The translations under genes and the position numbers were made by a program. This document shows positions 7,835 to 17,235 of a stretch of 64,000 nucleotides of DNA, one piece after another (the stretch's first letter is position 1; every line of letters starts with the position of its first letter). The notes below the pieces were generated by a model. It worked only from the letters and a program-made list of their open reading frames with translations. It made no database searches and was not told the DNA's origin. Source of the stretch: an uncultured Collinsella sp. (lineage in GTDB: Bacteria; Actinomycetota; Coriobacteriia; Coriobacteriales; Coriobacteriaceae); assembly GCA_905208635.1 (NCBI GenBank), contig CAJLPX010000004.1, forward strand, positions 34,418 through 98,417, given 5' to 3'.

Positions 7835-8173
7835 CTACACCGCGGCGGGGCCGTGTTCGCCGGTACGGATGCGGATAACATCCTCGACCGGCTCGACCCA
7901 AATCTTGCCGTCTCCAACGGCACCGGTGCGGGCGGCGTTGCAGATGATGTCGACAATGCCATCGACATGTTCATCAGCGCAGATAAGGGTGAACTGCACC
8001 TTAGGGATCGTGTTGACAAGCAACTCGTTGCCGCGCACGTATTCCTTCCAGCCATGCTGTGCGCCGCAGCCCTGCACCTGGTTGATAGTCATGCCGCGAA
8101 CATCAGCAGCAAACAGCGCGTCTTTAAGAACCTCGAGCTTCTCAGCACGAACGATTGCCGTGATCTTCTTCAT
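7835..8173 (-). CDS. glnK: PII nitrogen regulatory protein lacking the uridylylation tyrosine
   Basis: A 112-residue PII signal protein, the usual length, starting MKKITAIV and ending in the conserved GDGKIWVEPVEDVIRIRTGEHG segment that binds ATP and 2-oxoglutarate. It sits 48 bp downstream of amtB, the classical pairing in which trimeric GlnK plugs the ammonium channel when nitrogen is plentiful. In the T-loop the normal RGAEY is RGNEL: residue 51 is Leu, so the tyrosine that GlnD uridylylates in proteobacteria is missing. Control is therefore likely by ligand binding alone or by another modification. The start has a GAGAGGAA ribosome binding site. Confidence 0.93.
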   Translation of the reverse strand: MKKITAIVRAEKLEVLKDALFAADVRGMTINQVQGCGAQHGWKEYVRGNELLVNTIPKVQFTLICADEHVDGIVDIICNAARTGAVGDGKIWVEPVEDVIRIRTGEHGPAAV

Positions 8174-8221
8174 AGTGAATTCCTCTCTTTAAGAGTTGGT
8201 CTGACAGAACGTTTGAAACTG

Positions 8222-9499
8222 TTAGTCCAGACCACTAAACGAAGGATAGGCGCTCTCACCGTGCTGGCTCGCATCCAAGCCCAGTGCCTCGTCGGCCTCG
8301 TCCACGCGCAGGCTACCGTGGAACAGCGCCTTGACCACCGCGGCGATCAACAAATCGAGCACCAGCACAATAGCGACCGTCACCACAATGCCTAAAATCT
8401 GCGAGATGAGCAGCGACACGTCGCCCGTGTAGAACAGGCCACCCTTACCGGTCCACGAAAGCTCCGGCACACAGAACAGGCCCGTGAGCACGCCGCCCAA
8501 GATGCCGCCAATGCCGTGGCAGCCAAACGCGTCAAGCGCGTCGTCGTAGCCAAACTTGGTCTTGAGATGGCTGATAGCCAGGTAGCAGACGGGCGATACG
8601 ATCAGGCCCATGACCAGCGCCGCCCACGGCTCGACAAAGCCCGCACCCGGCGTAACCACCACAAGGCCCGCAACCAAACCGGTGCTAGCACCCACCAGCG
8701 TGGGACGACCGGTGTGCACGCGCTCGACGACAAGCCACGAGACCATGCCCGCCGCGCTGGCCGTCACGGTGTTGAGGATGGCGAGCGCCGCCACGGCGTC
8801 GGCCTTAAACTCGCTGCCACCGTTAAAGCCAAACCAGCCAAACCAAAGCAGGCCGGCGCCCAGCGCCACAAACGGCACGTTATGCGGACGGTAGCTCATC
8901 ATGCCAAAGCCGCGACGACGGCCGAGCATTAAGCAGAGAATCAGGCCCGTAAGACCGGACGAAATGTGTACCACGTCGCCGCCGGCAAAGTCGAGCGCGC
9001 CGATGATGTCGCCGATAAAGGAGCCCTCGCCGCCCCAAACCATGTGGGCGAGCGGCGCATAGACCACAAGCAGCCAAATGCCCAGGAAGGCCGTCATGGC
9101 ACCGAACTTAACGCGGCCTGCCAGACTGCCCGTAACGATAGCGGCGGTGATCATGGCAAACGCCATCTGGAAGGCGATGTTGATGATCTGAGGGTAGACG
9201 GCACCATCCGCAGCATTGCCCTCGGCCGCCTGCAGCACCTGGTTGAGCGCCGGCAGGCACAGCAGCTGGTCAAGGCCTCCAATAAACGGACTGGAGCCGT
9301 CGCCACCGTAGGCCAGCGACCAGCCGGCAACAATCCACAGCACACCAACCAGGCCAATGGCGCCAAAGCACATAAGCATGGTGTTGATGACATTTTTGCG
9401 CCTGGACAGGCCGCCATAGAAAAACGCCAGACCCGGTGTCATTAAAAACACGAGCATGGTGCAGATGAGCATAAACGTTGTCGATCCCGTATCGTACAT
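8222..9499 (-). CDS. amtB: ammonium transporter AmtB
   Basis: A 425-residue membrane channel for ammonium with about 11 transmembrane helices. It has the family signatures FFYGGL near the N-terminus and GGDVVHISSG and DAFGCHGIGG, which carry the two pore histidines. The start is placed at MYDTG because AAGGGGGAGCGA lies just before it; a longer frame (38 extra residues) has no such signal. It is co-directional with and upstream of glnK, so it is presumably expressed under nitrogen limitation and gated by GlnK. Confidence 0.95.
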   Translation of the reverse strand: MYDTGSTTFMLICTMLVFLMTPGLAFFYGGLSRRKNVINTMLMCFGAIGLVGVLWIVAGWSLAYGGDGSSPFIGGLDQLLCLPALNQVLQAAEGNAADGAVYPQIINIAFQMAFAMITAAIVTGSLAGRVKFGAMTAFLGIWLLVVYAPLAHMVWGGEGSFIGDIIGALDFAGGDVVHISSGLTGLILCLMLGRRRGFGMMSYRPHNVPFVALGAGLLWFGWFGFNGGSEFKADAVAALAILNTVTASAAGMVSWLVVERVHTGRPTLVGASTGLVAGLVVVTPGAGFVEPWAALVMGLIVSPVCYLAISHLKTKFGYDDALDAFGCHGIGGILGGVLTGLFCVPELSWTGKGGLFYTGDVSLLISQILGIVVTVAIVLVLDLLIAAVVKALFHGSLRVDEADEALGLDASQHGESAYPSFSGLD

Positions 9500-9697
9500 T
9501 CGCTCCCCCTTGGTCGCATGAACGTTGTCGGCGCCCATCATGCGGCCGAGGGGCAACTGGTGTAGACCAGATACGGCGTTGTTAAACGCTGCGTTGTCGA
9601 ATGGAAACGGCACCGCAATCTTGGAAACGGCGCGGCAACGGACGCGAAACGAACGGGAAACGTGCGAACGAGAAGGGCGCGCTTGGCTCCGCTCTGG

Positions 9698-10717
9698 CTA
9701 GCGCCGGAACAGCTCGCGGGCTCGGTCGCGGAGGTCGGTAGCTCGGATGACGCCCTCGTAACGATTGATGCGCAGACGCGGGAAGGCGTTAAAGAAGCGT
9801 AGATCGCGGCGGCTGAGTGACACGCTCGGTACCGGGCGGCTCATGCGCTTGCCGGCAAGGCGACGACCGAGCGACGGACGCGGCATGCTCGGCGCGGCAT
9901 CGGCCACGCGACGGGCAGCGAGCGCCAGGCCGCGAGCACCATCCGAAATAAACGTCGGCATCGAAGTCTTCTCGCGCAGGGCATCGAGCGCCGCGTCGCC
10001 CAGCTCGGCCAGCCAAGCGTTAACGGCGCGACCGCGGATATGCGTCTGCGCCACCGAGTCAATCGCCGAATCGGGAATACGTTCGAGCATAGAGTCGGAG
10101 GCGTCGGCAAGCGACTCATTGATGCGGTCGGCAAGGTCGGCACGCACGCGCTCAAGCTGATCGGACAGACGCCGCCAGCTCGCCAACGAGCACACCGCAT
10201 CGACCATCATCGCGACCGCGACGATAAAGGCGGACAGCCGCACAATCAGCACCGGCAGATGGCCAAGCAGCCCCAGCAATGCCGGCTCCACTAAACGGCA
10301 AATGCACAGCGCACCCAAGCCAAACGCACAGGCCCAGTACAGGCAGATGCGTCCGTGCAGGTTAAACGGCAGGTGTGAGTAATCCCAAAAGCGCGCGCCT
10401 GTTGTTTTTTCCAATAGAAGGCCCACACTGTACTCGATTACGCTGCATACGAGCGCCGCGGCAACAAACTGGCTCGAGGCATCCGGAATCCCGCGCAGCA
10501 AAAGCCAGCAGGCTATGCCGCCCACACCATAGATAGGGCAACACGGCCCCAGCAAAAAGCCACTGTTGGCAAATCGTCCGTGATTGAGCATGGCGCAAAC
10601 CGTCGACTCCCACGCCCAGCCGCAAAACCCGTAAAAGGCAAACGAGAGCACCAGTGCCGAGAGTGGACAGGCGGCAAGCGTCGCGCCGTCAAATGCCATG
10701 TCGATCGCGGTTCCCAC
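9698..10717 (-). CDS. putative ABC transporter permease-family membrane protein (CmpB-like)
   Basis: A 339-residue protein with four or five hydrophobic segments in the first half (about residues 15-190), including FYGFCGWAWES and GFLLGPCCPIYGVG, which match the small membrane family often annotated as putative ABC transporter permease (PF06541, from memory). The second half is soluble, helical and Arg-rich. The start is probably a GTG at 10717 with AGGAGAGGG upstream. The gene follows the HD-domain gene after 3 bp, so they are translationally coupled. No ATPase partner is adjacent and the role is unknown. Confidence 0.7.
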   Translation of the reverse strand: MGTAIDMAFDGATLAACPLSALVLSFAFYGFCGWAWESTVCAMLNHGRFANSGFLLGPCCPIYGVGGIACWLLLRGIPDASSQFVAAALVCSVIEYSVGLLLEKTTGARFWDYSHLPFNLHGRICLYWACAFGLGALCICRLVEPALLGLLGHLPVLIVRLSAFIVAVAMMVDAVCSLASWRRLSDQLERVRADLADRINESLADASDSMLERIPDSAIDSVAQTHIRGRAVNAWLAELGDAALDALREKTSMPTFISDGARGLALAARRVADAAPSMPRPSLGRRLAGKRMSRPVPSVSLSRRDLRFFNAFPRLRINRYEGVIRATDLRDRARELFRR

Positions 10718-10720
10718 CGT

Positions 10721-11257
10721 CTACCCTCTCCTCTTTTCGTTCGATTCGCTGCTCACGTCATCGTCCGCCTTGTCCTTGCGCCGCAGACGGCCGGCGACCG
10801 TCTCACGCAGAGCGCACCATTTATCGGCCAGGCATACAATCCAAGCCTCACGACACGTCGGCGGCACCGGCACCAGCGGAAACATATGGCGCGCGATGAT
10901 ATTCCGCTCGCGCGACGTCAGCTCAAAATCTTCCTCCGCACGCGCCAGGGCAAAAAACGGGTGACGAAAGCCATGCAGTCGATGGCTTGGGTCGGGATCG
11001 TGCCAGTCATAGAGAAAGTAATCGTGCAGCAGGGCCCCGCGCAGCAGCGAGGCGCGGTCGACCGAAATGCCAGCACGGCCCAAGCACTCGGCAAATGACA
11101 GACTTGCCCGCGCCACCGAGGTCACATGCGCATACACCGTCACATCGCCATGCTGGATAAACTCGCGCGTCAGGTCCAGACGGCCCGCCTGTGCCAGTTG
11201 ACGGGCAGCATGGTCTACTTCGCACGCGATTTTCTCGGCACGAACGGTATCGGACAT
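10721..11257 (-). CDS. HD domain-containing phosphohydrolase
   Basis: A 178-residue soluble protein with the metal-binding HD pair in LLHDYFLYDWHD (about residues 80-90) and a further conserved histidine before it. HD proteins hydrolyse phosphate esters of nucleotides or related molecules, but the substrate cannot be read from the sequence. The ATG giving MSDTVRAEK is supported by GGAAGGAGG 5 bp upstream. It overlaps closely with the CmpB-like membrane gene downstream, forming a two-gene unit. Confidence 0.78.
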   Translation of the reverse strand: MSDTVRAEKIACEVDHAARQLAQAGRLDLTREFIQHGDVTVYAHVTSVARASLSFAECLGRAGISVDRASLLRGALLHDYFLYDWHDPDPSHRLHGFRHPFFALARAEEDFELTSRERNIIARHMFPLVPVPPTCREAWIVCLADKWCALRETVAGRLRRKDKADDDVSSESNEKRRG

Positions 11258-11485
11258 GCGGCCTCCTTCCGGCGGAGCTCGGCGGCAAGCCACAGCCTGC
11301 ACGCAATGAATAAAATCATCATGGAACTTATCAGTATGGCATCGGACAAAACGTTTTGCCCCACCAGTTGGCGAATTACCGCGCCGCCGTCACATATCAA
11401 ACGCCAAAATGTGCGAGACTGTTTTGTGCAATTGTGCCGGCCGAGGGAGCGCCGGCGCTCGATTCGCATGGAGTAACCCACAACG

Positions 11486-13267
11486 ATGCTGCTTACGCAA
11501 ACGACAACGCCCGAGGACGTCAAGGCTCTCGACCGCGCCGAGCTTCCACTGCTCTGCGGCGAGATCCGCCACGCCATCCTCGAAAGCTCCGCCGCCGTCG
11601 GCGGACACGTTGCCCCCAACTTGGGCGTCGTTGAGCTTACGGCTGCGCTTCATCGCGTGTTTAACTCCCCCATCGACAAGATTGTCTTTGACGTTTCGCA
11701 CCAGACCTACGCCCACAAGGCGCTGACTGGGCGCGCGTACACCTATATCGATCCGGAGCGTTATGGCGAGGCTTCTGGCTTTGCCAATCCCGACGAGTCC
11801 GAGCACGACCTGTTCGCCATGGGTCATACCTCCACATCGGTGAGCCTGGGCTGCGGCTTGGCACACGCCCGCGATTTGGCGGGCGACAGCTACAACGTCA
11901 TTACCATCATTGGCGACGGTTCGCTTTCGGGCGGTCTGGCGTTTGAAGGCTTTAACAATGCCGCCGAGCTCGACAGCAACTTGATCATCGTCGTCAATGA
12001 CAACGACCAGTCCATCGCCGAAAACCACGGTGGCCTGTATCGCAATCTGGCCGAGCTGCGCGCCAGCAACGGCACCTGCGAGCGCAACGTTTTCCGCGCC
12101 ATGGGACTCGACTACCGCTATCTGGACGCCGGCAACGATGTGTTGGCCCTGGTCGACACGCTGCAGGAGCTGCGCGATATCGATCATCCCATCGTGCTGC
12201 ACGTCTCCACCGCAAAGGGCAAGGGCTTTGAGCCAGCCCAGAGCGACCCCGAGCGCTGGCATCATGTGGGTCCGTTTGACATGGCGACTGGGCGCAAGCT
12301 CTGCCCGGGCCATCCGAGCGAGCCTGCGCCGCGCACCTATGCCGACATTACGGGCGAGGCCCTGAGCGCCGCCATCGAGCACGATCCGCAGGTCGTGGGC
12401 ATCACGGCCGCCACGCCCTACATCATGGGCTTTACACCCGAGCTTCGCACCGCGGCAGGCAAGCAGTTTGTCGACGTGGGCATTGCCGAGGAACACGCCG
12501 TCACCTTTGCCACCGCGCTCGCCAGCGCCGGTGCCAAGCCGGTCTTTGGCGTGTACGGCACGTTTTTGCAGCGCGCCTACGACGAACTGTGGCACGACCT
12601 GTGCCTCAACGACGCCCCCGCAACCATCCTGGTGTTTGGCGCGTCGATCTTTGGCACCACGTCCGAGACGCACCTTTCGTTCTTTGATATTTCCATGCTG
12701 GGCGGTCTTCCCAACATGCACTACTTGGCGCCGGCCTGCATGGAGGAATATCTGTCCATGCTGAGCTGGTCGCTCGACCACCGCGAGCATCCCGTGGCGA
12801 TTCGCGTGCCGGGCATTGGCTTGGTAAGCCGCCCCGACTTGGCGCCTGCCGAGGACGCCGATTACGGCGCCGTTCGTTACAACGTGGTGCGCCAGGGTCG
12901 CGACGTGGCCGTGCTCGCGCTTGGCGATTTCTTTGAGCTGGGCGAGCGCGTAGCAAACCGCTTGGCTGCCGAGTACGACATCGAGGCCACGCTCGTCAAC
13001 CCGCGCTATGCAACTGAGCTCGACCGTGAGTTCCTCGACAGCCTTGCCGCCGAGCATCGCGTTGTCGTCACCCTCGAGGACGGCATCTTGGACGGCGGCT
13101 GGGGCGAGCGCGTGGCATGTTATCTGGCATGCACGCCGTTGCGCACGCGCACCTTCGGCATCGCCAAGGGCTTCCCCGACCGCTACGACCCCAACGAGCT
13201 GCTCGCTCAGAACGGCATGACGGCCGAGAACATGGCCGCCGAAGCCGTAAGGCTACTTAACGAGTAA
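11486..13267 (+). CDS. dxs: 1-deoxy-D-xylulose-5-phosphate synthase-like transketolase
   Basis: A 593-residue thiamine-diphosphate enzyme resembling DXS, which joins pyruvate and glyceraldehyde 3-phosphate at the start of the MEP isoprenoid pathway. Seen in order: GGHVAPNLG near residue 40; GDGSLSGG and NDNDQSIAEN (ThDP and magnesium binding) near 143-175; GIAEEHAV near 335; FLQRAYDEL near 360. It is somewhat short for DXS (about 620). The normal DRAG substrate-binding motif is replaced by FGASIFGTTSETH near residue 385, so it may be a paralogue with a changed substrate. The start MLLTQTTT follows ACCCACAACG with only a weak ribosome binding site. A strong terminator follows directly. Confidence 0.78.
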   Translation: MLLTQTTTPEDVKALDRAELPLLCGEIRHAILESSAAVGGHVAPNLGVVELTAALHRVFNSPIDKIVFDVSHQTYAHKALTGRAYTYIDPERYGEASGFANPDESEHDLFAMGHTSTSVSLGCGLAHARDLAGDSYNVITIIGDGSLSGGLAFEGFNNAAELDSNLIIVVNDNDQSIAENHGGLYRNLAELRASNGTCERNVFRAMGLDYRYLDAGNDVLALVDTLQELRDIDHPIVLHVSTAKGKGFEPAQSDPERWHHVGPFDMATGRKLCPGHPSEPAPRTYADITGEALSAAIEHDPQVVGITAATPYIMGFTPELRTAAGKQFVDVGIAEEHAVTFATALASAGAKPVFGVYGTFLQRAYDELWHDLCLNDAPATILVFGASIFGTTSETHLSFFDISMLGGLPNMHYLAPACMEEYLSMLSWSLDHREHPVAIRVPGIGLVSRPDLAPAEDADYGAVRYNVVRQGRDVAVLALGDFFELGERVANRLAAEYDIEATLVNPRYATELDREFLDSLAAEHRVVVTLEDGILDGGWGERVACYLACTPLRTRTFGIAKGFPDRYDPNELLAQNGMTAENMAAEAVRLLNE

Positions 13268-13310
13268 AAAACCTCCGCAAGGGAAGCATCCCTGCGGAGG
13301 TTTTTATTTT
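13268..13310 (+). terminator. intrinsic terminator of the DXS-like gene
   Basis: An AAACCTCCGCA / TGCGGAGGTTT stem with a nearly symmetric AGGGAAGCATCCC top, followed by TTTTTATTTT, starting immediately after the stop codon. Confidence 0.9.
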
Positions 13311-13322
13311 CGCGGCGCGATT

Positions 13323-13540
13323 ATCTCAATCTGTAACATCTAGGGCCCGAATTCCCGTCTAACTGTTACAGATCTAGACAAACCATCTTTGCCCCTGACC
13401 TTTGTCTCGATCTGTAACAGATAGAGACCTTTTGGCCGTCTAACTGTTACAGATTGAGACATTCGAATTCCCCTGAAGAGAAAATCTCGATCTGTAACAG
13501 TTACTCGGCAAAAACGGCTGCAGATGTTACAGATTGAGAC
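13323..13540. repeat. three tandem hairpin units of about 80 bp
   Basis: Three units, at about 13323-13379, 13404-13460 and 13484-13540, each start with TCTC(A/G)ATCTGTAACA and end with its reverse complement TGTTACAGAT(T/C)(G/T)AGAC. The units are spaced at 80-81 bp with about 24 bp of unlike sequence between. The array fills the gap between a terminator and the promoter of the amino-acid importer. A minus-strand frame (13340-13612) crosses it, but its peptide only reflects the repeats. Confidence 0.85.
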
Positions 13541-13583
13541 AAAGCAGCGAGACAGGCCACCACATCTGCAAGAACCACCACAA

Positions 13584-13612
13584 AGGTGCCTGTCCCTTTT
13601 TGGTAGGTACAA
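13584..13612. repeat. partial copy of the stop-codon hairpin repeat
   Basis: The segment GCCTGTCCCTTTTTGGTAGGT matches the distal half of the repeat seen whole at 29294-29334, 35002-35041 and 39707-39749. The left stem is missing here. Confidence 0.5.
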
Positions 13613-13650
13613 TAACCCATAAGGTAAGTATGTTTCTGAGTTATTTCGTG

Positions 13651-13680
13651 TTGACCCATTTGAGCGCGATAGGGTATAAC
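13651..13680 (+). promoter_or_regulatory. promoter of the amino-acid ABC importer
   Basis: TTGACC, an 18-bp spacer and TATAAC, 44 bp upstream of the substrate-binding protein start. This is the clearest sigma-70-type promoter in the region. Confidence 0.65.
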
Positions 13681-13723
13681 TCTACTCAACCGCTAGGGAT
13701 TTTATTGAGAAAGGTGTTCTACC

Positions 13724-14719
13724 ATGAGCAAGAACCTCTCCCAGCAGGTCGTTCTCGACCGCCGCGGCTTCGTTGCCGCCACCTTCGCAACCGTCGCCGG
13801 CCTTGGTCTTGCCGGCTGCTCCGACACCAGCGCCGAGGCCGACAAGGGTTCCGCCGCCGGCTCCTCCAAGAGCTCCGAGGATACCGAGGCTTCCACCACG
13901 CTCGACGCCAAGGCATTCGACAAGCTCGTCGACAACGGCCCCAAGGCCGATGACGACGCCATCGCCGCCAGCACCTGGGCCACGGCCGTCAAGGACGCCG
14001 GTGTCTTTAAGATCGGAGGCGTTCAGACCTCCACGCTCTTCTCCCTCCTCAACGAGAAGGACGGTCAGACCCGCGGCTTCGACGCCGGTATCGCACAGCT
14101 CCTGTCCAACTACATTCTGGGCGAGAACAAGGTCGAGATCACCCAGGTGACCTCGGACACGCGTGAGTCCGTCCTGCAGAACGGCCAGGTCGACGCCGTC
14201 TTTGCCACCTACACCATCACTGACGAGCGCAAGAAGCTCGTCTCCTTTGCCGGTCCCTACTACTACACCCAGCAGGCTATCCTGGTGCTCGCCGACAACG
14301 ACGACATCAAGAGCGTCGACGACCTGGCCGACAAGAACGTCGCCGTCCAGTCCGGCTCCAACGGCCCCGCCATCTTGGAGGAGTTCGCTCCCAAGGCCAG
14401 CCAGCAGGAGTTCAAGACCGACGAGGAGGCCCGCCAGGCACTCCAGCAGGGCCGCGTTGACGCCTACGTCATCGATAACAACATGCAGCAGAGCGCCCTG
14501 GTCCGCGAACCCGGTAAGTACAAGATCGCCGGCAAGCCCTTCGGCAGCAAAGAGCCCTACGGCATCGGCCTGCCGCTCGATTCCGACGGCGTCGCCTTTG
14601 TCAACGACTTCCTTAAGAAGATCGAGGACGACGGCACCTGGACCGAGCTGTGGCAAATCTGCATCGGCGACCGTACGGGCGACACCAATGTTCCCGAGCT
14701 GCCCGAGATCGGCGCCTAG
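13724..14719 (+). CDS. polar amino-acid ABC transporter substrate-binding lipoprotein
   Basis: A 331-residue extracytoplasmic binding protein of the SBP_bac_3 family. The N-terminus has twin arginines (DRRGF) followed by a hydrophobic stretch and the lipobox LAGC at about residue 32, so it looks like a Tat-exported lipoprotein anchored by that cysteine. A Ser/Ala/Asp-rich linker comes next. The binding domain has GFDAGIAQLL, SDTRESVLQNGQVDAV, FAGPYYYTQQ and a late PYGIGLP, all typical of glutamate/glutamine/cystine binding proteins. Two permease genes and an ATPase gene follow in order, completing an importer. A hairpin after the gene probably keeps its expression above that of the permeases. 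Confidence 0.92.
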   Translation: MSKNLSQQVVLDRRGFVAATFATVAGLGLAGCSDTSAEADKGSAAGSSKSSEDTEASTTLDAKAFDKLVDNGPKADDDAIAASTWATAVKDAGVFKIGGVQTSTLFSLLNEKDGQTRGFDAGIAQLLSNYILGENKVEITQVTSDTRESVLQNGQVDAVFATYTITDERKKLVSFAGPYYYTQQAILVLADNDDIKSVDDLADKNVAVQSGSNGPAILEEFAPKASQQEFKTDEEARQALQQGRVDAYVIDNNMQQSALVREPGKYKIAGKPFGSKEPYGIGLPLDSDGVAFVNDFLKKIEDDGTWTELWQICIGDRTGDTNVPELPEIGA

Positions 14720-14807
14720 GCAGCGAACCTAGTAACGGCCGCTACGAAACCATATGGAAACGCGCGATGCGCTTTATTGCGCTAAACTGTTTCCTCACTG
14801 AGTTGTC

Positions 14808-14840
14808 GGGGCTTCCGTACACACGGGAGCCCCTTTCCTT
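14808..14840 (+). terminator. attenuating hairpin between binding-protein and permease genes
   Basis: GGGGCTTCCGT and ACGGGAGCCCC pair around a 4-base loop and are followed by TTTCCTT, 88 bp after the binding-protein stop. A leaky terminator would lower downstream expression, as is common in ABC importer operons. Confidence 0.6.
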
Positions 14841-14857
14841 ACCGGCGGGAGGTCCGC

Positions 14858-15517
14858 ATGAGTCTCTCCGAGCTCTGGTCGCTCTATGGCCAGAACTATA
14901 TCGACGCGTTGCTAGCAACCTGGGGTATGACGCTCGAGTCGTTTGCCATCGCCATGGTACTGGCTGTCGCTGTCACCGTGATGCGCGTGTCGCCGCTCAA
15001 GCCGCTGCGCGTCTTTGGCGACCTGTATGTCCAGGTCTTCCGTAACATCCCCGGCATCGCGCTACTCATCATCGTCGTCTATGCGCTGCCGTCGCTCAAG
15101 GTCGTCCTGCCCTACCGCACCTGCGTCATCGTCGCCACAGTGCTCTTGGGTTCTGCCTTTGGCTCCGAGAACTTTATGAGCGGCATCAACACCGTCGGTG
15201 TCGGTCAGGTGGAAGCCGCCCGCTCGCTGGGCATGAGCTTCAGCCGTATCCTCGCCAAGATCGTGATTCCGCAGGCGCTGCGCTCGAGCGTGCTGCCCAT
15301 GACCAACCTCTTTATCGCCGTCATGCTCACCACCGCGCTCGGCAGTCAGGTACCGCTTAACCCGCAGGAGCTCACCGGCGTGGTGAGCTACATCAACACG
15401 CGCTCGCTCGGCGGCGTCGCCGCGTTCTTTATCTCGGCGCTCGGCTACCTGGGCACGGCCTTTGTGGTGAGCCACATTGGCAACTACATCGATAAGAAGG
15501 TGAGGATCCTCCGATGA
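14858..15517 (+). CDS. amino-acid ABC transporter permease (HisM/GlnP type) 1
   Basis: A 219-residue inner-membrane permease with about five helices. It carries the EAA-type cytoplasmic loop GQVEAARSLGMSFSRILAKIVIPQALR (positions about 115-140) that docks on the ATPase. The start follows GGCGGGAGG. Its stop codon overlaps the start of the second permease gene (ATGA), so the pair is translationally coupled and probably forms the heterodimeric channel. Confidence 0.92.
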   Translation: MSLSELWSLYGQNYIDALLATWGMTLESFAIAMVLAVAVTVMRVSPLKPLRVFGDLYVQVFRNIPGIALLIIVVYALPSLKVVLPYRTCVIVATVLLGSAFGSENFMSGINTVGVGQVEAARSLGMSFSRILAKIVIPQALRSSVLPMTNLFIAVMLTTALGSQVPLNPQELTGVVSYINTRSLGGVAAFFISALGYLGTAFVVSHIGNYIDKKVRILR

Positions 15518-16347
15518 GCAAGCACTCCACCTCCGCGCTCACCATGCGCGATGCGCTCTACGAGGCTCCCGGCCCCAAGATGCGCGCCAAGATTCGCGTC
15601 GGCACCGCCATCTCACTTGTTGCCGTGGCCGCGCTCATCGCTCTGGTACTGCAGCGCTTTTATGTGACCGGCCAGCTTTCGGTCCATTACTGGTACTTCT
15701 TTACGCACCTCACCACCTGGAAGTTCCTGCTTGCCGGTTTTGAGGGCACGGTAAAGGTCGCGCTCACCGCCGGCGCCATCGCGCTGGTACTGGGCTTAGC
15801 CCTCATGCTCGGCCGTACCAGCGACATCAAGCCGCTGCAGCTGGTCTGCCGCGTGCTCACCGATTTCTTCCGTGGCGTGCCGAGCCTGCTGTTCATCTAC
15901 TTCTTCTTTTTGGTGCTGCCTCAGTACAAGATTTCACTGCCGTCGTTTTGGATGCTCACGCTTCCCGTCGCGCTCGCTGCAGCCGGCGTACTGGCCGAGA
16001 TCTTCCGTGCCGGCGTCAACGCCGTGCCGCGTGGTCAGGTCGAGGCAGCCCAGGCGCTCGGTCTCTCCAAGGCCAAAATCACCTTTAAAATCGTATTGCC
16101 CCAGGCGATTCGGTTTATCATTCCGTCGTTGATTTCGCAGCTCGTGGTCGTAGTCAAAGACACCACCGTCGCCTACGTGGTGAGCTACCCCGACCTCATG
16201 CAAAATGCCCGCGTGCTCATCACCAACTACGACGCGCTCGTATCAGTCTATCTGGTGATCGCGGTCATCTACATCCTCATCAACGTCGCGATCAACAAGG
16301 CCGCTGTCTACGTTTCGCACAAGACCGGCGCGACCATCATCCGCTAA
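15514..16347 (+). CDS. amino-acid ABC transporter permease (HisM/GlnP type) 2
   Basis: A 277-residue permease with a longer soluble N-terminus (about 30 residues) and about five membrane helices. The EAA loop is GQVEAAQALGLSKAKITFKIVLPQ. It starts inside the stop of the preceding permease gene and is followed after 36 bp by the ATPase gene. The two permeases differ in length, so a heterodimeric transmembrane part is likely. Confidence 0.92.
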   Translation: MSKHSTSALTMRDALYEAPGPKMRAKIRVGTAISLVAVAALIALVLQRFYVTGQLSVHYWYFFTHLTTWKFLLAGFEGTVKVALTAGAIALVLGLALMLGRTSDIKPLQLVCRVLTDFFRGVPSLLFIYFFFLVLPQYKISLPSFWMLTLPVALAAAGVLAEIFRAGVNAVPRGQVEAAQALGLSKAKITFKIVLPQAIRFIIPSLISQLVVVVKDTTVAYVVSYPDLMQNARVLITNYDALVSVYLVIAVIYILINVAINKAAVYVSHKTGATIIR

Positions 16348-16383
16348 CGCTTTACCATTTCGAGTCATAAGGAGCCGAGCACC

Positions 16384-17148
<765 letters not shown>

Positions 17149-17235
17149 CCAGCCACCCCGTGGGACAAATCCATTGAAAGTGTTGTCCTACGTCTCTCAT
17201 GCGCCCTGTCACCTTTAGATTCGAAAGCAACACCT

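Noticed and set aside
13323..13540. CRISPR array
   Set aside because: Units are inverted repeats with only three copies, and spacers are not of constant repeat-spacer form; no cas gene is nearby.
13340..13612. 90-residue minus-strand frame across the hairpin array
   Set aside because: Its peptide (repeated SVTVRR) follows the DNA repeats, has no ribosome binding site, and the repeats pair as DNA or RNA.
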